A stretch of 64,000 nt of DNA, from contig NZ_LT629731.1 of NCBI RefSeq assembly GCF_900104575.1, positions 2,739,805-2,803,804 of the forward strand, read 5' to 3'. The notes beneath the pieces were generated by a model. That model was not told the origin of the DNA, did not search any database, and worked only from the letters and a program-made list of their open reading frames with translations. The position numbers were made by a program, and so were the translations under genes. The DNA comes from Bacillus tuaregi (GTDB lineage Bacteria > Bacillota > Bacilli > Bacillales > Cytobacillaceae). Below, one piece after another: positions 1 through 9,525 of the stretch (position 1 is the first letter of the stretch; each line of letters begins with the position of its first letter).

Positions 1-533
1 TGTTCAATTAAATACTCTTTAGCCCATTTTCGAACTTTATCTCCTGTCATATTACCTCTGTTCACATACCATTGTTCAATAGCTGCTTTCATAAGGGCAT
101 CCATTAATTCATCATGGATGCCTTGATTCATCAACCATTGCTTTAACTCTTGAATAGGAGCAGGCAACGGGATGCTTTCACTGTTTCCAAGCTTAACATT
201 TTGAAGAATGGTTTTTAGTTCTGCTAATTCTTTGTGTAGTTCGCTTGAAATGCTGTCATGACTATGATCAGCTTTTTTCTTGATTTGTGAATTCTTTGCT
301 GGTAGCGGTAAATCGATTGGTCGTTGTTTTTCTTTTACGATTGGTTTTACCAGCTCAGCCGGTTTCGCATCAAGGGCAGCGATTACCTCAATACTCCTTT
401 TTTTAAAGAGGCCAAGAAAACCGCCTGTCTGAATCACTCTAGAATTAAGAATGATTGCTTCATTTCCCAGTTCATTACGTACGAGCTTCATTGCTTCCGG
501 CATGGAAGCCGCCTGATATTTTTTTACCTTCAA
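1..533 (-). CDS. flhF: FlhF, flagellar SRP-like GTPase (3' part outside window)
   Basis: FlhF is an SRP-family GTPase that helps place and assemble flagella at the membrane. Only the N-terminal 177 codons are here; the NG GTPase domain lies beyond the left edge. The protein opens MKVKKYQAASMPEAMKLVRNE and continues through GNEAIILNSRVIQTGGFLGLF, the usual FlhF N-terminal pattern, then a charged low-complexity linker. The start is TTG at 531-533, overlapping the flhA stop (TTGA), which suggests translational coupling. Its place directly after flhB-flhA is the standard Bacillus fla/che order. Family assignment rests on the N-terminus and context, since no GTPase motif is visible in the window. 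Confidence 0.9.
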   Translation of the reverse strand, partial: MKVKKYQAASMPEAMKLVRNELGNEAIILNSRVIQTGGFLGLFKKRSIEVIAALDAKPAELVKPIVKEKQRPIDLPLPAKNSQIKKKADHSHDSISSELHKELAELKTILQNVKLGNSESIPLPAPIQELKQWLMNQGIHDELMDALMKAAIEQWYVNRGNMTGDKVRKWAKEYLIE

Positions 534-2566
534 TCTAAATTCACCACCCCAACACTCTGGACTTCAACATTGGCTTCAAGCTCATTATAGGACAGAATCG
601 GAATTTGCGGAAAATAGCGCTCTGTTAGTTGACGTACATACATACGAACAGCAGGTGAACAAAGTACAATCGGCGTTTGCTCCATTAAAGAGAGATGTTC
701 AACCTGTGCGGCTATTGATTCCAAAATTTGTTGTGAAACCGATGGATCCATTGCTAAATAATTTCCATGTTCTGTTTGCTGAATCGCTTCTGCAATTGAC
801 TTTTCTACTTTTCCAGATAAGGTTACAACCTTTAATGAGTCATTCCCCTGCAGATATTGATTAGTGATTTGTCTAGCAAGTGATTGCCTCACATATTCAG
901 TTAAGACATCTGTATCAGACGTCACTTTCCCAAAATCTGCTAATGTTTCAAAAATGATTGGTAAATTTCGAATCGAGATGCTCTCTTTAAGTAGTTTAGC
1001 CAAAACCTTCTGAACCTCTCCAATTGAAAGTGGATTGGGTGTTACTTCCTCTACAAGTATTGGATAGTTTTCTTTTAGATGGTCAATCAATTGCTTCGTT
1101 TCTTGTCTCCCTAATAAATCATATCCATTTGCTTTAATAACCTCTGTAATATGGGTCGAAACAACAGAGGGAGGATCCACGACCGTATATCCGAGAATTT
1201 CCGCTTCCTCTTTCATATCCTCTGTAATCCATTTTGCAGGCAAGCCAAAGGAAGGTTCGATAGTATCAATTCCAGTGATCGAATCATCATCTGTTCCCGG
1301 GCTCATTGCTAAATAATGATCTAATAAAAGCTCACCATGCGCCATTTCGATTCCTTTTATTTTTAAACGATATTCATTGGGCTGCAGCTGGATATTATCT
1401 CTTATCCTTACAACAGGAATGATTAGACCAAGTTCGATGGCGAGCTGTCTTCGAATCATGACAATTCGATCAAGCAAATCTCCACCTTGGTTTGTATCGA
1501 CAAGCGGAATTAAACCATAGCCAAACTCAAACTCAATTGGGTCTGTATTTAGTAGACTCACAACACTTTCAGGACTCTTCATTTCATCAGCCTCGGTATC
1601 TTCCTCAATTTCTGGTACCCGATCCGGATTCTGTTCAGGAATATTCGTAAACCGATAGCCGGCAAAAATTAATAGCCCTGCAATAGGAATCGTCAAAACG
1701 TCATTAATAGGTGTAAATAACCCTAAGCAAAGAATCGTCCCACCTGTAACATACAGCATTTTTGGAAAATGAAGGAGCTGTGAGACAATATCTTCTCCTA
1801 AATTGCCATCTGATGTTGCTCTTGTTACAACGATACCTGTTGCTGTTGAGATTAATAAGGCAGGTACTTGACTGACAATCCCATCGCCTACCGTTAATAA
1901 TGAAAAATGTCCTGCTGCATCAGCAATGTCCATTCCCTGCTGCAGGACTCCTATGATAATGCCAAAGATTAAATTGATTAAAACGATAATGATTCCGGCA
2001 ATGGCATCTCCTTTAACAAATTTACTTGCTCCATCCATGGACCCGTAAAAATCTGCTTCGCGGCTTACTTTTTCACGTCTTTCCCGTGCCTGCTGCTCTG
2101 AAATCATGCCCGCATTCAAATCAGCATCAATACTCATTTGTTTCCCCGGCATAGCATCCAGGGTAAACCTTGCAGCTACTTCAGATACTCGCTCAGAACC
2201 TTTTGTAATTACAATGAAATTAATGATGACTAGAATCAAAAAGACAACCATACCAACAATGATATTCCCCCCGACAACAAAGGAACCAAATGTTTCAACT
2301 ACTCCACCTGCGTCTCCATTGGTAAGAATTGCCCGGGTTGTCGAGATATTTAAACCTAAGCGAAACAAGGTTAAGAGTAGCAAAAGGGATGGGAATACAG
2401 AGAACTGGAGAGGCTCTGTCATATTCATTGATGTCAATAGCACGAGTAGTCCTAATGAGATATTTATAATAAGTAAAATACTTAATAACCATGTCGGAAG
2501 AGGAATAATAAGCATTGCAACAATCATGATAACGCTTATTATGACAATTAAATCTCTTGCTTTCAT
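530..2566 (-). CDS. flhA: FlhA, flagellar type III export gate protein
   Basis: FlhA forms the nonameric export gate of the flagellar type III secretion system and binds chaperone-substrate complexes. The 678-residue product has about eight N-terminal membrane segments (roughly residues 1-330) followed by a large cytosolic domain. The conserved loop containing RFTLDAMPGKQMSIDADLNAG, typical of the FHIPEP family, is present. I chose ATG at 2564-2566 because GGGAGG sits at proper spacing before it; an in-frame ATG 15 nt upstream contains that ribosome site. It follows flhB after a gap of about 80 nt and overlaps flhF by 4 nt. Confidence 0.97.
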   Translation of the reverse strand: MKARDLIVIISVIMIVAMLIIPLPTWLLSILLIINISLGLLVLLTSMNMTEPLQFSVFPSLLLLLTLFRLGLNISTTRAILTNGDAGGVVETFGSFVVGGNIIVGMVVFLILVIINFIVITKGSERVSEVAARFTLDAMPGKQMSIDADLNAGMISEQQARERREKVSREADFYGSMDGASKFVKGDAIAGIIIVLINLIFGIIIGVLQQGMDIADAAGHFSLLTVGDGIVSQVPALLISTATGIVVTRATSDGNLGEDIVSQLLHFPKMLYVTGGTILCLGLFTPINDVLTIPIAGLLIFAGYRFTNIPEQNPDRVPEIEEDTEADEMKSPESVVSLLNTDPIEFEFGYGLIPLVDTNQGGDLLDRIVMIRRQLAIELGLIIPVVRIRDNIQLQPNEYRLKIKGIEMAHGELLLDHYLAMSPGTDDDSITGIDTIEPSFGLPAKWITEDMKEEAEILGYTVVDPPSVVSTHITEVIKANGYDLLGRQETKQLIDHLKENYPILVEEVTPNPLSIGEVQKVLAKLLKESISIRNLPIIFETLADFGKVTSDTDVLTEYVRQSLARQITNQYLQGNDSLKVVTLSGKVEKSIAEAIQQTEHGNYLAMDPSVSQQILESIAAQVEHLSLMEQTPIVLCSPAVRMYVRQLTERYFPQIPILSYNELEANVEVQSVGVVNLD

Positions 2567-2645
2567 GTTATTCCCTCCCAATAATAAAGCTCTGGACCCG
2601 ATTATACTTTATTTCCAAGCTTTAAATAGATTTCTCCTACAATTG

Positions 2646-3731
2646 CTACTTAACATGCTGTTTCGTTCTGTATACATATGCCAATATTTCAGCTACCGCT
2701 TTAAAAAATTCTTCCGGAATCACATCTCCGATTTCACTTTGACTATATAGAGCCCTTGCCAGCGGGCGATTCTCAATCGTGATAACCTCGTTTTCTTTAG
2801 CGACAAATTTTATCTTTTGAGCCACAAAATCGACTCCCTTTGCCACTACATACGGAGCATCATATTTGGTTTCATCATATTTCAAGGCAATAGCATAATG
2901 GGTTGGATTCGTGATAATGACATCCGCATTTGGAACTTCCTGCATCATTCGACTCATCGCCATTTCCCGCTGCTTTTGCTTAATCTTCGATTTAATTAAT
3001 GGGTCTCCCTCACTATTTTTGTATTCATCTTTAATATCCTGTTTCGACATTCGGATATTTTTTTCAAAGTCATACTTTTGGTATAGATAATCCAGTAAAG
3101 CTAAAAATAGTAAGGCACTACCTGCATATAAACCCATTTTAACGGTTAAATCCGCTAGAAAAGCAAAAGCGGAACCGATTGATAATTGTGATAATGTTAA
3201 AATGTCATTAAGGCTAATCCAAATAACAAGAAATGTAATAATACCAACAATGCAAATCTTTAGGATTGATTTCAAAAATTCAACCACTGAGCGGAGTGAA
3301 AAAATCCGCTTAAAACCCTTAATCGGATCAATTTTTTCCAGCTTCATTTGAATTGCTTCTGTTGAAAAAAGAAAGCCAACCTGAAAATAATTAGCAGCCA
3401 CTCCTGCTGTTAGTGCAACAAGCATAATAGGACCTATAATAAGAGCGAGTTCTTTTAATAGCTCAATTAAAATATAATGAATGCTTGGTTCTGACAAATC
3501 CATTAGCATATAGACCTGGAAGGAATGTTTTAGAAGTGATGTTAGTTTTGATAATAAATAAGGACCGCCAAATAATAAGAATAAAAAGACGGCAAGTAAG
3601 CCAACTGCTGTATTCACATCCTGGCTTTTAGCCACCTGTCCTTTTTTTCTTGCATCCTGTCTTTTTTTAGGCGTCGCTTTTTCTGTTTTTTCACCAGCAA
3701 AAAATTGCAAATCTAATGTTACAAGCTTCAA
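2646..3731 (-). CDS. flhB: FlhB, export apparatus substrate-specificity switch
   Basis: FlhB is the membrane export component whose autocleavage, together with FliK, switches secretion from rod/hook to filament substrates. The 361-residue product starts with a charged segment (EKTEKATPKKRQDARKKGQV), has four hydrophobic helices to about residue 215, and carries the autocleavage motif NPTH in VIITNPTHYAIAL near residue 275. The start is a TTG at 3729-3731, 3 nt after the fliR stop, preceded by GGGGG. A free-standing paralogue of its C-terminal domain, ylqH, occurs at 31789-32067. Confidence 0.97.
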   Translation of the reverse strand: MKLVTLDLQFFAGEKTEKATPKKRQDARKKGQVAKSQDVNTAVGLLAVFLFLLFGGPYLLSKLTSLLKHSFQVYMLMDLSEPSIHYILIELLKELALIIGPIMLVALTAGVAANYFQVGFLFSTEAIQMKLEKIDPIKGFKRIFSLRSVVEFLKSILKICIVGIITFLVIWISLNDILTLSQLSIGSAFAFLADLTVKMGLYAGSALLFLALLDYLYQKYDFEKNIRMSKQDIKDEYKNSEGDPLIKSKIKQKQREMAMSRMMQEVPNADVIITNPTHYAIALKYDETKYDAPYVVAKGVDFVAQKIKFVAKENEVITIENRPLARALYSQSEIGDVIPEEFFKAVAEILAYVYRTKQHVK

Positions 3732-3734
3732 TGT

Positions 3735-4511
3735 CTACAAACCCCCAAAGAGATTCAATAACCCTCTCATCGTTGTCAGCATCGTTGAAAAAATTCGCGA
3801 TACAACAACCATCATTGTGCCCATTACGACCATTAGGATGATAAAGCTAACTCCGATTTTAAGTGGAATCCCCACTACAAAAATATTTAACTGTGGAAAT
3901 GTCCGAGCCGTAATCCCGAGTGCGACATCAACTAGAAACAAACTTCCAACAATCGGGAGAGACATTTGCAATGCAATCATAAACATACTACTAAATGACT
4001 TTAGTACATATTGCCATACTTGCTCGGAGCCAAGCGGCAGCCATGCTTGGTTGAGCGGGATAAAATGATAGCTGTAATAAATTCCTTCGATAATTAAATG
4101 ATGCCCGTTTACCATTAATAGAAAAAATAAACTAATTATATATAAGTATTGGCCCATCAGTGGACTCTGGGCTCCTGTTTGAGGGTCCATCACATTCACC
4201 ATTCCAAAACCCATTTGAAAATCAATAAAGCCACCGGCAATTTGAATTGCAGACATAATCAAATAGGCAATAAATCCAAGCAGAATCCCAACTAGAGCTT
4301 CCTTTAGGATTAATAAATAATAGTCTCCATTGAGCTCCAACACGGGAGCATCGATCTCAAAAAGCATAATCATCGCTATAAAAAAGCCAAGACCCACTTT
4401 AAAAGATGTTGGGATTGTCCGATATGAAAAGAGAGGCATTAATAAGAAAAAGGATGTAACCCTGACAAAAACAAGTAAAAAAGCAGGAAATGCTTCAACA
4501 ATATCCATCAT
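3735..4511 (-). CDS. fliR: FliR, flagellar export gate membrane protein
   Basis: FliR is one of the three small membrane proteins (FliP, FliQ, FliR) that build the helical export channel. The 258-residue product is almost entirely hydrophobic, with about six predicted membrane segments and the family region QIAGGFIDFQMGFGMVNVMD near residues 90-110. It begins with tandem ATG codons 4 nt after fliQ and has only a weak ribosome site, so coupling with fliQ is likely. Length and order match Bacillus FliR. Confidence 0.96.
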   Translation of the reverse strand: MMDIVEAFPAFLLVFVRVTSFFLLMPLFSYRTIPTSFKVGLGFFIAMIMLFEIDAPVLELNGDYYLLILKEALVGILLGFIAYLIMSAIQIAGGFIDFQMGFGMVNVMDPQTGAQSPLMGQYLYIISLFFLLMVNGHHLIIEGIYYSYHFIPLNQAWLPLGSEQVWQYVLKSFSSMFMIALQMSLPIVGSLFLVDVALGITARTFPQLNIFVVGIPLKIGVSFIILMVVMGTMMVVVSRIFSTMLTTMRGLLNLFGGL

Positions 4512-4515
4512 AGTA

Positions 4516-4785
4516 TCAGCCTATAAACCTAACTAAGTTAGAAAAAATATTGTGTGTATAAGAGATTAAATGACTGAGCATCCAAGGACCAAAGAATACA
4601 ATTCCAAGTAATACCGCCACAATTTTGGGTATAAATGCTAATGTTTGTTCTTGAATTTGCGTTGTTGCCTGAAAAACACTGACGATCAAGCCAACAACAA
4701 GCGCCAGCGCTAGTAGCGGACCACTTATTAATAGAACGACCCAGATACCTTCTTCCGCGATCGCTATGACTGTTTCAGGAGTCAT
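4516..4785 (-). CDS. fliQ: FliQ, flagellar export channel protein
   Basis: FliQ is a two-helix membrane subunit of the export channel. The 89-residue product contains the family core VSVFQATTQIQEQTLAFIPK between two hydrophobic helices. I favour ATG at 4783-4785: the AGGTG ribosome site then has about 6 nt spacing and the length equals B. subtilis FliQ. A GTG three codons upstream (4794) is the alternative. The gene lies 13 nt after fliP and 4 nt before fliR. Confidence 0.95.
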   Translation of the reverse strand: MTPETVIAIAEEGIWVVLLISGPLLALALVVGLIVSVFQATTQIQEQTLAFIPKIVAVLLGIVFFGPWMLSHLISYTHNIFSNLVRFIG

Positions 4786-4798
4786 CCTTTTCACCTAC

Positions 4799-5464
4799 TT
4801 AGAAACTTTGTAACAGAGATTTCACGACTAAATTCCAGCCGTCTACAAGAACAAATAACAAAATCTTAAACGGTAAAGAAATCATAACAGGAGGAAGCAT
4901 CATCATCCCCATTGACATGAGAACACTAGCTACCACCATATCTATAACTAAAAACGGAATAAAAACCATAAATCCGATTTGAAAAGCTGTTTTAAGTTCA
5001 CTAATGGCAAAGGCTGGTACGAGAGCGGTCAAAGGGATATCTTGAATGGATTCTGGCTGCTCGGCCTTTGAATAGTTTAGAAATAAGGCCAGGTCCTTTT
5101 GTCTAGTATTGGCACTCATAAACTCCTTAAAGGGAACAACCGCTTTTTCATAGGCTTGTTCCAAATTGATTTCATTGTTAAATAAAGGTGTCAACGCCTC
5201 ACTGTTTACCTCTTGAAATGTCGGTGCCATAATAAAGAAGCTTAAAAATAGAGCTAATCCGATTATTACCTGGTTCGGCGGCATTTGTTGAGTGGCAAGA
5301 GCCGTTCTGACGAAAGAGAGCACAATCACGATACGTGTAAAGCAAGTCATTAAGATAAGAATGCTCGGTGCAAGAGACAGGACTGTTAATAGTAGAATTA
5401 GCTTTACAGATGTAGATACATTCTCTGGTGAACTAGTATTAAAAAACTCCATGAACTCATTCAT
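4799..5464 (-). CDS. fliP: FliP, flagellar export channel protein
   Basis: FliP is the main channel-forming subunit of the flagellar export gate. The 221-residue product has membrane segments near residues 20-45, 55-80, 155-175 and 185-210, with the family signatures LTCFTRIVIVLSFVR-like near residue 40 and FQIGFMVFIPFLVIDMVVAS near residue 160. Length equals B. subtilis FliP. Its ATG overlaps the fliO stop by 4 nt (ATGA at 5461-5464), a coupling junction. Confidence 0.97.
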   Translation of the reverse strand: MNEFMEFFNTSSPENVSTSVKLILLLTVLSLAPSILILMTCFTRIVIVLSFVRTALATQQMPPNQVIIGLALFLSFFIMAPTFQEVNSEALTPLFNNEINLEQAYEKAVVPFKEFMSANTRQKDLALFLNYSKAEQPESIQDIPLTALVPAFAISELKTAFQIGFMVFIPFLVIDMVVASVLMSMGMMMLPPVMISLPFKILLFVLVDGWNLVVKSLLQSF

Positions 5465-6141
5465 TGCTTGTCCGAACCCTTCTCTTTTTCTATTTCATCG
5501 TATAGTTTCTGTCTCCCTTTGGATAGGTCGTATAATTGCTTTTTCATTAGGGCTTGAAAAGCGCTGTCTCCACCTTTTTTATCAGTGGTCCCACCCTTCT
5601 TCAAAACCTTCGATATTAGATCACCTGGCTGTGTAAGCTGATCCATTTTTACGTTATAGGCTGAAAGCAGCTCATTAAATTCCTCAGGTTTATCAATTTC
5701 TTTAATTAATTGGACATTTTCCCCAACACCAACAACTAGAATTCGATTACCTACTTTTATCAGCTGAACGGACCGATTGGCACCTAAGGTTGTCCCGCCA
5801 AGGTTCTCAATAAGCTGTGAGCTTTTAAACAGCTGTCCTTTTTTATTTACAAACTTCAAAATTAAATACAGCAGGGCAATCACAAATATTGTAGCCAATA
5901 TCATCTTGAAAAAGTCCCAAATGGTTAAACCAATAGGACTTGTTGCCTTATCTTGAGTTGAATCCATATCATCGGCTGTAACATTCTGGTTGATCTCCTG
6001 TTGTTCTCCACACGTATCAGGTTGTTCCAAGCAATCCTTTACACTTTGATTTACTTGCTCTGCAGAGGCTTGGACCTGAAACCCCAATAGAGCAAACACA
6101 CAAAAAAGGACGATGAAACAGAATTGTTTATTACGCAACAT
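5461..6141 (-). CDS. fliO: FliO (B. subtilis FliZ), export apparatus assembly protein
   Basis: FliO assists assembly of the FliP-FliR export core. The 226-residue product has an N-terminal signal-like hydrophobic segment (LRNKQFCFIVLFCVFALLGF), a short extracellular stretch with a Cys pair, a membrane segment near residues 85-105 and a basic cytosolic tail containing GANRSVQLIKVGNRILVVGV. The start at 6139-6141 has GAGGG upstream and leaves a 23-nt gap after cheY; a longer frame up to 6288 would overlap cheY and is not credible. B. subtilis calls this gene fliZ; it is not the proteobacterial FliZ regulator. Confidence 0.9.
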   Translation of the reverse strand: MLRNKQFCFIVLFCVFALLGFQVQASAEQVNQSVKDCLEQPDTCGEQQEINQNVTADDMDSTQDKATSPIGLTIWDFFKMILATIFVIALLYLILKFVNKKGQLFKSSQLIENLGGTTLGANRSVQLIKVGNRILVVGVGENVQLIKEIDKPEEFNELLSAYNVKMDQLTQPGDLISKVLKKGGTTDKKGGDSAFQALMKKQLYDLSKGRQKLYDEIEKEKGSDKQ

Positions 6142-6164
6142 CCTGCACCCTCTAGTAATAAGTC

Positions 6165-6527
6165 TTAGCCAAGCGTCTTCGAGATGGCTTCCAATACACG
6201 GTCGGCTTGAAATGGTTTTACAATAAAGTCCTTCGCACCTGCTTGGATAGCATCGATAACCATAGCCTGCTGGCCCATTGCCGAGCACATAATCACTTTT
6301 GAATTTGGATTAATATTTCTTATCTCTTTTAATGCTGTAATTCCGTCCATTTCCGGCATCGTAATATCCATTGTAACAAGATCTGGATGCAATTCTTTAA
6401 ATTTATCAACCGCCTGCTGGCCATCTGCCGCTTCACCAACAACCTCGTAGCCATTTTTAGTTAATATATCCTTAATCATCATTCTCATAAATGCTGCATC
6501 ATCTACAACTAAAATTCTATGTGCCAT
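6165..6527 (-). CDS. cheY: CheY, chemotaxis response regulator
   Basis: CheY carries the chemotaxis signal from CheA to the motor switch; in Bacillus CheY-P promotes counterclockwise rotation and FliY removes its phosphate. The 120-residue single receiver domain has the acidic pair D9-D10, phospho-acceptor D54 (in VTMDITMPEMDG), the switch Ser/Thr region (IMCSAMG) and Lys104 (FIVKPF). It lies between fliY and fliO, the Bacillus arrangement that places cheY among the switch genes. Confidence 0.98.
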   Translation of the reverse strand: MAHRILVVDDAAFMRMMIKDILTKNGYEVVGEAADGQQAVDKFKELHPDLVTMDITMPEMDGITALKEIRNINPNSKVIMCSAMGQQAMVIDAIQAGAKDFIVKPFQADRVLEAISKTLG

Positions 6528-6587
6528 AAAACGTCTACCCCCATTGTGATTTTTGTCATTAACTTGTTGAATGTTTGTCTTTTGACA

Positions 6588-7853
6588 TTATTTTAACTTT
6601 TTGATGCGGTCAGATTGACTAATAATATCTGTCACTCTGACACCAAAATTCTCATCAATTACTACCACTTCACCCTTAGCAATCAAACGGCTGTTAATTA
6701 GAATATCAACAGGCTCTCCTGCAAGCTTATCTAGTTCAATAATTGAGCCAGTTGACAGCTCAAGTATTTCCTTCACCGATCTTTTGGTTCTGCCTAATTC
6801 AACCGTTACTTGCAACGGTATATCAAGGAGCATGCTCAGGTTTTTAGGCTCCTGCTCTTGGCCCTGATAAGGCTCAAAATTAGAAAACATAGCTGGCTGC
6901 ACGTTAGGTTGCACTCCAGCTTGATTTGCAGCACCAAAGTGCTGAGGACCAGCAGGCTGGTTCATACCTTGATTAGAAGCTGTATAGCTCTGTTGATAAT
7001 AATGCTGCTCCTGTTCATGACTTCCGAAACTTGAAGGAGCATGAGCAGCGGTATTTTGTTGTCCTTGATAGCCTATCTGGTTCTGTGCACCCTGATGAGA
7101 TTCAAGTTCAGTAGGTGCTGCCGAGTAGCTTTCACGAGCATTCGTTGGCTCATTTCCCCCCTGAATTGTATCTGTCATAGGGTTTAACAGCTCGTCAACA
7201 AGCCCTTTGGCAAAGTCAAGTGGAAGCAGCTGCATAATATTAGAATCGATTAATTCTCCAATTTTCAAGCGAAAGGAAACCTTTACCAGCTTATCGTCAT
7301 TCGGTATTTTCTCGGTACCTGTCCCATGGTGAATGTCTAATATATCAATAGAAGGCGGTGAAATATCTACTCTTTTACTAAAGATGGTAGACATGGATGT
7401 GGCGGCAGACCCCATCATCTGATTCATTGCCTCCTGCACCGCGCTCATTTGAATTTCTCCCATTAGCTCTGATGGATTTTTTCCATCACCACCAAGCATT
7501 AAATCGGCAATAATAGCGGCATCCATCTGTTTAATGACAAGGAGATTTGTCCCGGAAAACCCTTTCGTATAGCTTACTTGAATGGCAACATATGGCTGAG
7601 GAAATTCATCAGATAATTTTTGTTTCGATACAACGGTGACCTCTGGAGTTGTAATATCCACCTTTTGATTTAGTAAGGTAGACAATGCAGTGGCGGAGCT
7701 TCCAAAAGAAATATTCCCTATTTCTCCTAAAGCGTCCTTTTGCATTTCGGACAAATAATCATCCATATTTAGATCAGAAGAGACATCAGATATATCGTCA
7801 CTCCCCCTTAATAATGCATCAATTTCATCTTGTGAGAGCATTTCATTACTCAT
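6588..7853 (-). CDS. fliY: FliY, flagellar switch protein and CheY-P phosphatase
   Basis: FliY replaces FliN in Bacillus: it combines a CheC-like CheY-P phosphatase domain with a C-terminal FliN/SpoA domain in the C-ring. The 421-residue product starts with the CheY-P-binding peptide LSQDEIDALLRG, then the phosphatase region (EIGNISFGSSATALSTLLNQ and its duplicate around QEAMNQMMGSAATSMSTIF), a long Gln/Asn/Pro-rich linker (about residues 235-335) and the FliN domain (LGRTKRSVKEILELSTGSI). The ATG at 7851-7853 is favoured by a G-rich ribosome site 9 nt upstream; another ATG lies at 7862. It overlaps fliM by 8 nt. Confidence 0.97.
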   Translation of the reverse strand: MSNEMLSQDEIDALLRGSDDISDVSSDLNMDDYLSEMQKDALGEIGNISFGSSATALSTLLNQKVDITTPEVTVVSKQKLSDEFPQPYVAIQVSYTKGFSGTNLLVIKQMDAAIIADLMLGGDGKNPSELMGEIQMSAVQEAMNQMMGSAATSMSTIFSKRVDISPPSIDILDIHHGTGTEKIPNDDKLVKVSFRLKIGELIDSNIMQLLPLDFAKGLVDELLNPMTDTIQGGNEPTNARESYSAAPTELESHQGAQNQIGYQGQQNTAAHAPSSFGSHEQEQHYYQQSYTASNQGMNQPAGPQHFGAANQAGVQPNVQPAMFSNFEPYQGQEQEPKNLSMLLDIPLQVTVELGRTKRSVKEILELSTGSIIELDKLAGEPVDILINSRLIAKGEVVVIDENFGVRVTDIISQSDRIKKLK

Positions 7854-8844
7854 AATCCTCATCTCCCCCCTTCCAAGTTTCTAACACTTGAAACGCTAAT
7901 TTTTTATTCATTTTCCCAGGCTGTCCGACAAATTTGGGAACCTCGCCAACCTTTAACAGTAACGGTTCATCAATCAATTGATTTAATTCAATTACATCAC
8001 CAATATCAAGCAGTAAAAAATCCTGAATGGATATCGTTGCTGTACCTAGCTCGACTGAAACCGGTATTTCAGCTTGCTGAATCTTCTTTTCAATCACCTT
8101 AATATGTTCCGGCTCCCTGTCCTTTTTGTCTGTTTGCATCCAATATTGCATCGATAGCTTCGGAATAATCGGCTCGAGAACAACATGTGGAATACAAATA
8201 TTAATCATTCCACTTGTGTCGGCGATAGCTGTATTAAGCGAAATAACCACCACGGTCTCGTTCGGTGAAACCATCTGTAAAAACTGTGGATTAACTTCAA
8301 ATTCGGATAGTGTGGGATCAATGCCAATAATCGTTTCCCATGCCTCTTGCAGATAGTCACATGCCTTTTCAAAGATAGCCGACATAATCTTCGTTTCAAT
8401 TTCGGTTAAATTATCTACTTTATTTAAACTTGTGCCTTTTCCGCCCATCATTCGGTCCATCATAGCATAGGCAATATTAGGATTAACCTCCATCAGGATT
8501 CGCCCTTCTAATGGCGGAACATCAAATACATTTAATATCGTCATTTTTGGGATGGAGCGGATAAATTCCTCGTATGGAATTTGGTCAGCAGATGCGACAC
8601 TGATTTGGACATATGTTCTTAGCTGCGCAGAAAAGAAGGTGGTTAATAGCCTTGCAAAATTTTCATGTATCCTAGTTAAGCTTCGAATTTGGTCCTTTGA
8701 AAAACGCAAAGCCCTTTTAAAATCATATACTTTAACCCGTTTTTCATCTTCCTCTTTTTTTAATTCGTCTGCATTCATTTCTCCTGTTGACAATGCTGAT
8801 AATAATGCATCGATTTCATTCTGGGAAAGCACATCTCCTGACAT
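7846..8844 (-). CDS. fliM: FliM, flagellar motor switch protein
   Basis: FliM is the C-ring protein that binds CheY-P and couples it to rotor switching. The 332-residue product has the N-terminal CheY-P-binding motif LSQNEIDALLSAL, the CheC-like middle domain with a GGKG-containing segment (MMDRMMGGKGTSLNKVDNLT) and the C-terminal SpoA domain (VELGTATISIQDFLLLDIGD). The start at 8842-8844 sits after GGAGGTGA and gives the same length as B. subtilis FliM; an ATG at 8859 contains that ribosome site and is rejected. Confidence 0.98.
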   Translation of the reverse strand: MSGDVLSQNEIDALLSALSTGEMNADELKKEEDEKRVKVYDFKRALRFSKDQIRSLTRIHENFARLLTTFFSAQLRTYVQISVASADQIPYEEFIRSIPKMTILNVFDVPPLEGRILMEVNPNIAYAMMDRMMGGKGTSLNKVDNLTEIETKIMSAIFEKACDYLQEAWETIIGIDPTLSEFEVNPQFLQMVSPNETVVVISLNTAIADTSGMINICIPHVVLEPIIPKLSMQYWMQTDKKDREPEHIKVIEKKIQQAEIPVSVELGTATISIQDFLLLDIGDVIELNQLIDEPLLLKVGEVPKFVGQPGKMNKKLAFQVLETWKGGDEDYE

Positions 8845-8877
8845 CAAACTCACCTCCATGCTTTCTGAGATGTTTTA

Positions 8878-9306
8878 TTATTGAAGGAGGAATTGCGTGA
8901 TATAGACCTTCTCCACTTTTCCTTCCTGCATGATTTCATTGATTCTACTCTTTAAGGTTTCTTCCAGCTGCCGCTGCCCTTCCCTACCCTTAATCGTTGC
9001 AGCCGTTTGTTCAGATATTTCCAGGATGATAATATTATTCACTTGAAAATTTCTCTTTTCTAATTCTTCCCTGGCTTCCTTACTGTTAGTTTGGATTTTA
9101 AAAGAGATACGTACGAAGCCATTCTCAGCCAGGTTTGTGGTAATTTCCGGAATATCTACAGAAGCCTCCAATACTTCATCAATCGAAGGCACTGCGTTTT
9201 TATCCTCGTTATTATGATTTAATATCATTACAATAGCTACGGCTCCAACTAGGGCAATCGCAACAAGAAGGATTAGCATAATCATGACTAGTTTGTTATT
9301 CTTCAC
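8878..9306 (-). CDS. fliL: FliL, basal-body-associated stator protein
   Basis: FliL is a single-pass membrane protein that surrounds and supports the stator units. The 142-residue product has one N-terminal membrane helix (about residues 6-29) and an extracellular FliL domain ending YITQFLLQ, with the conserved KGREGQRQLEETLKSRINEI-type segment. It overlaps the end of swrD by 11 nt and precedes fliM by 33 nt. Confidence 0.95.
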   Translation of the reverse strand: MKNNKLVMIMLILLVAIALVGAVAIVMILNHNNEDKNAVPSIDEVLEASVDIPEITTNLAENGFVRISFKIQTNSKEAREELEKRNFQVNNIIILEISEQTAATIKGREGQRQLEETLKSRINEIMQEGKVEKVYITQFLLQ

Positions 9307-9514
9307 TATCCTTCACTCCTATCTGTTGTCCAAGCAGGTTTACAGATTGATAGAATTCAGAAATCAACCCCAGCACTCGCTCTTCATTTTCCTTTACGAT
9401 ATATTTACTGCCGTTAGTCAGCGTAATCGTTGTATCTGGAAATGACTCTATTGTTTCTATGTACAACGCATTAATTATAAATGGTTTACCGTTTAATCGC
9501 GATACTCTAATCAC
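9296..9514 (-). CDS. swrD: SwrD/FlbD family protein (YlzI)
   Basis: This small protein family sits next to fliL in many Gram-positive flagellar operons; in B. subtilis SwrD (YlzI) increases motor power needed for swarming. The 72-residue product matches the family pattern MIxVxRLNGKxFxxNxLYIExIESFPDTTITLTNG. The start is GTG at 9512-9514. No ribosome site lies within the usual distance; the only strong one (GGGAGG) is on the far side of a hairpin at 9526-9551, described separately. Confidence 0.9.
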   Translation of the reverse strand: MIRVSRLNGKPFIINALYIETIESFPDTTITLTNGSKYIVKENEERVLGLISEFYQSVNLLGQQIGVKDSEE

Positions 9515-9525
9515 TGTTAAATTAA

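Noticed and set aside
2106-2750. A 214-codon plus-strand open frame opposite flhA and flhB
   Set aside because: It lies wholly antisense to conserved coding sequence, has no ribosome site and its translation resembles no family I know.
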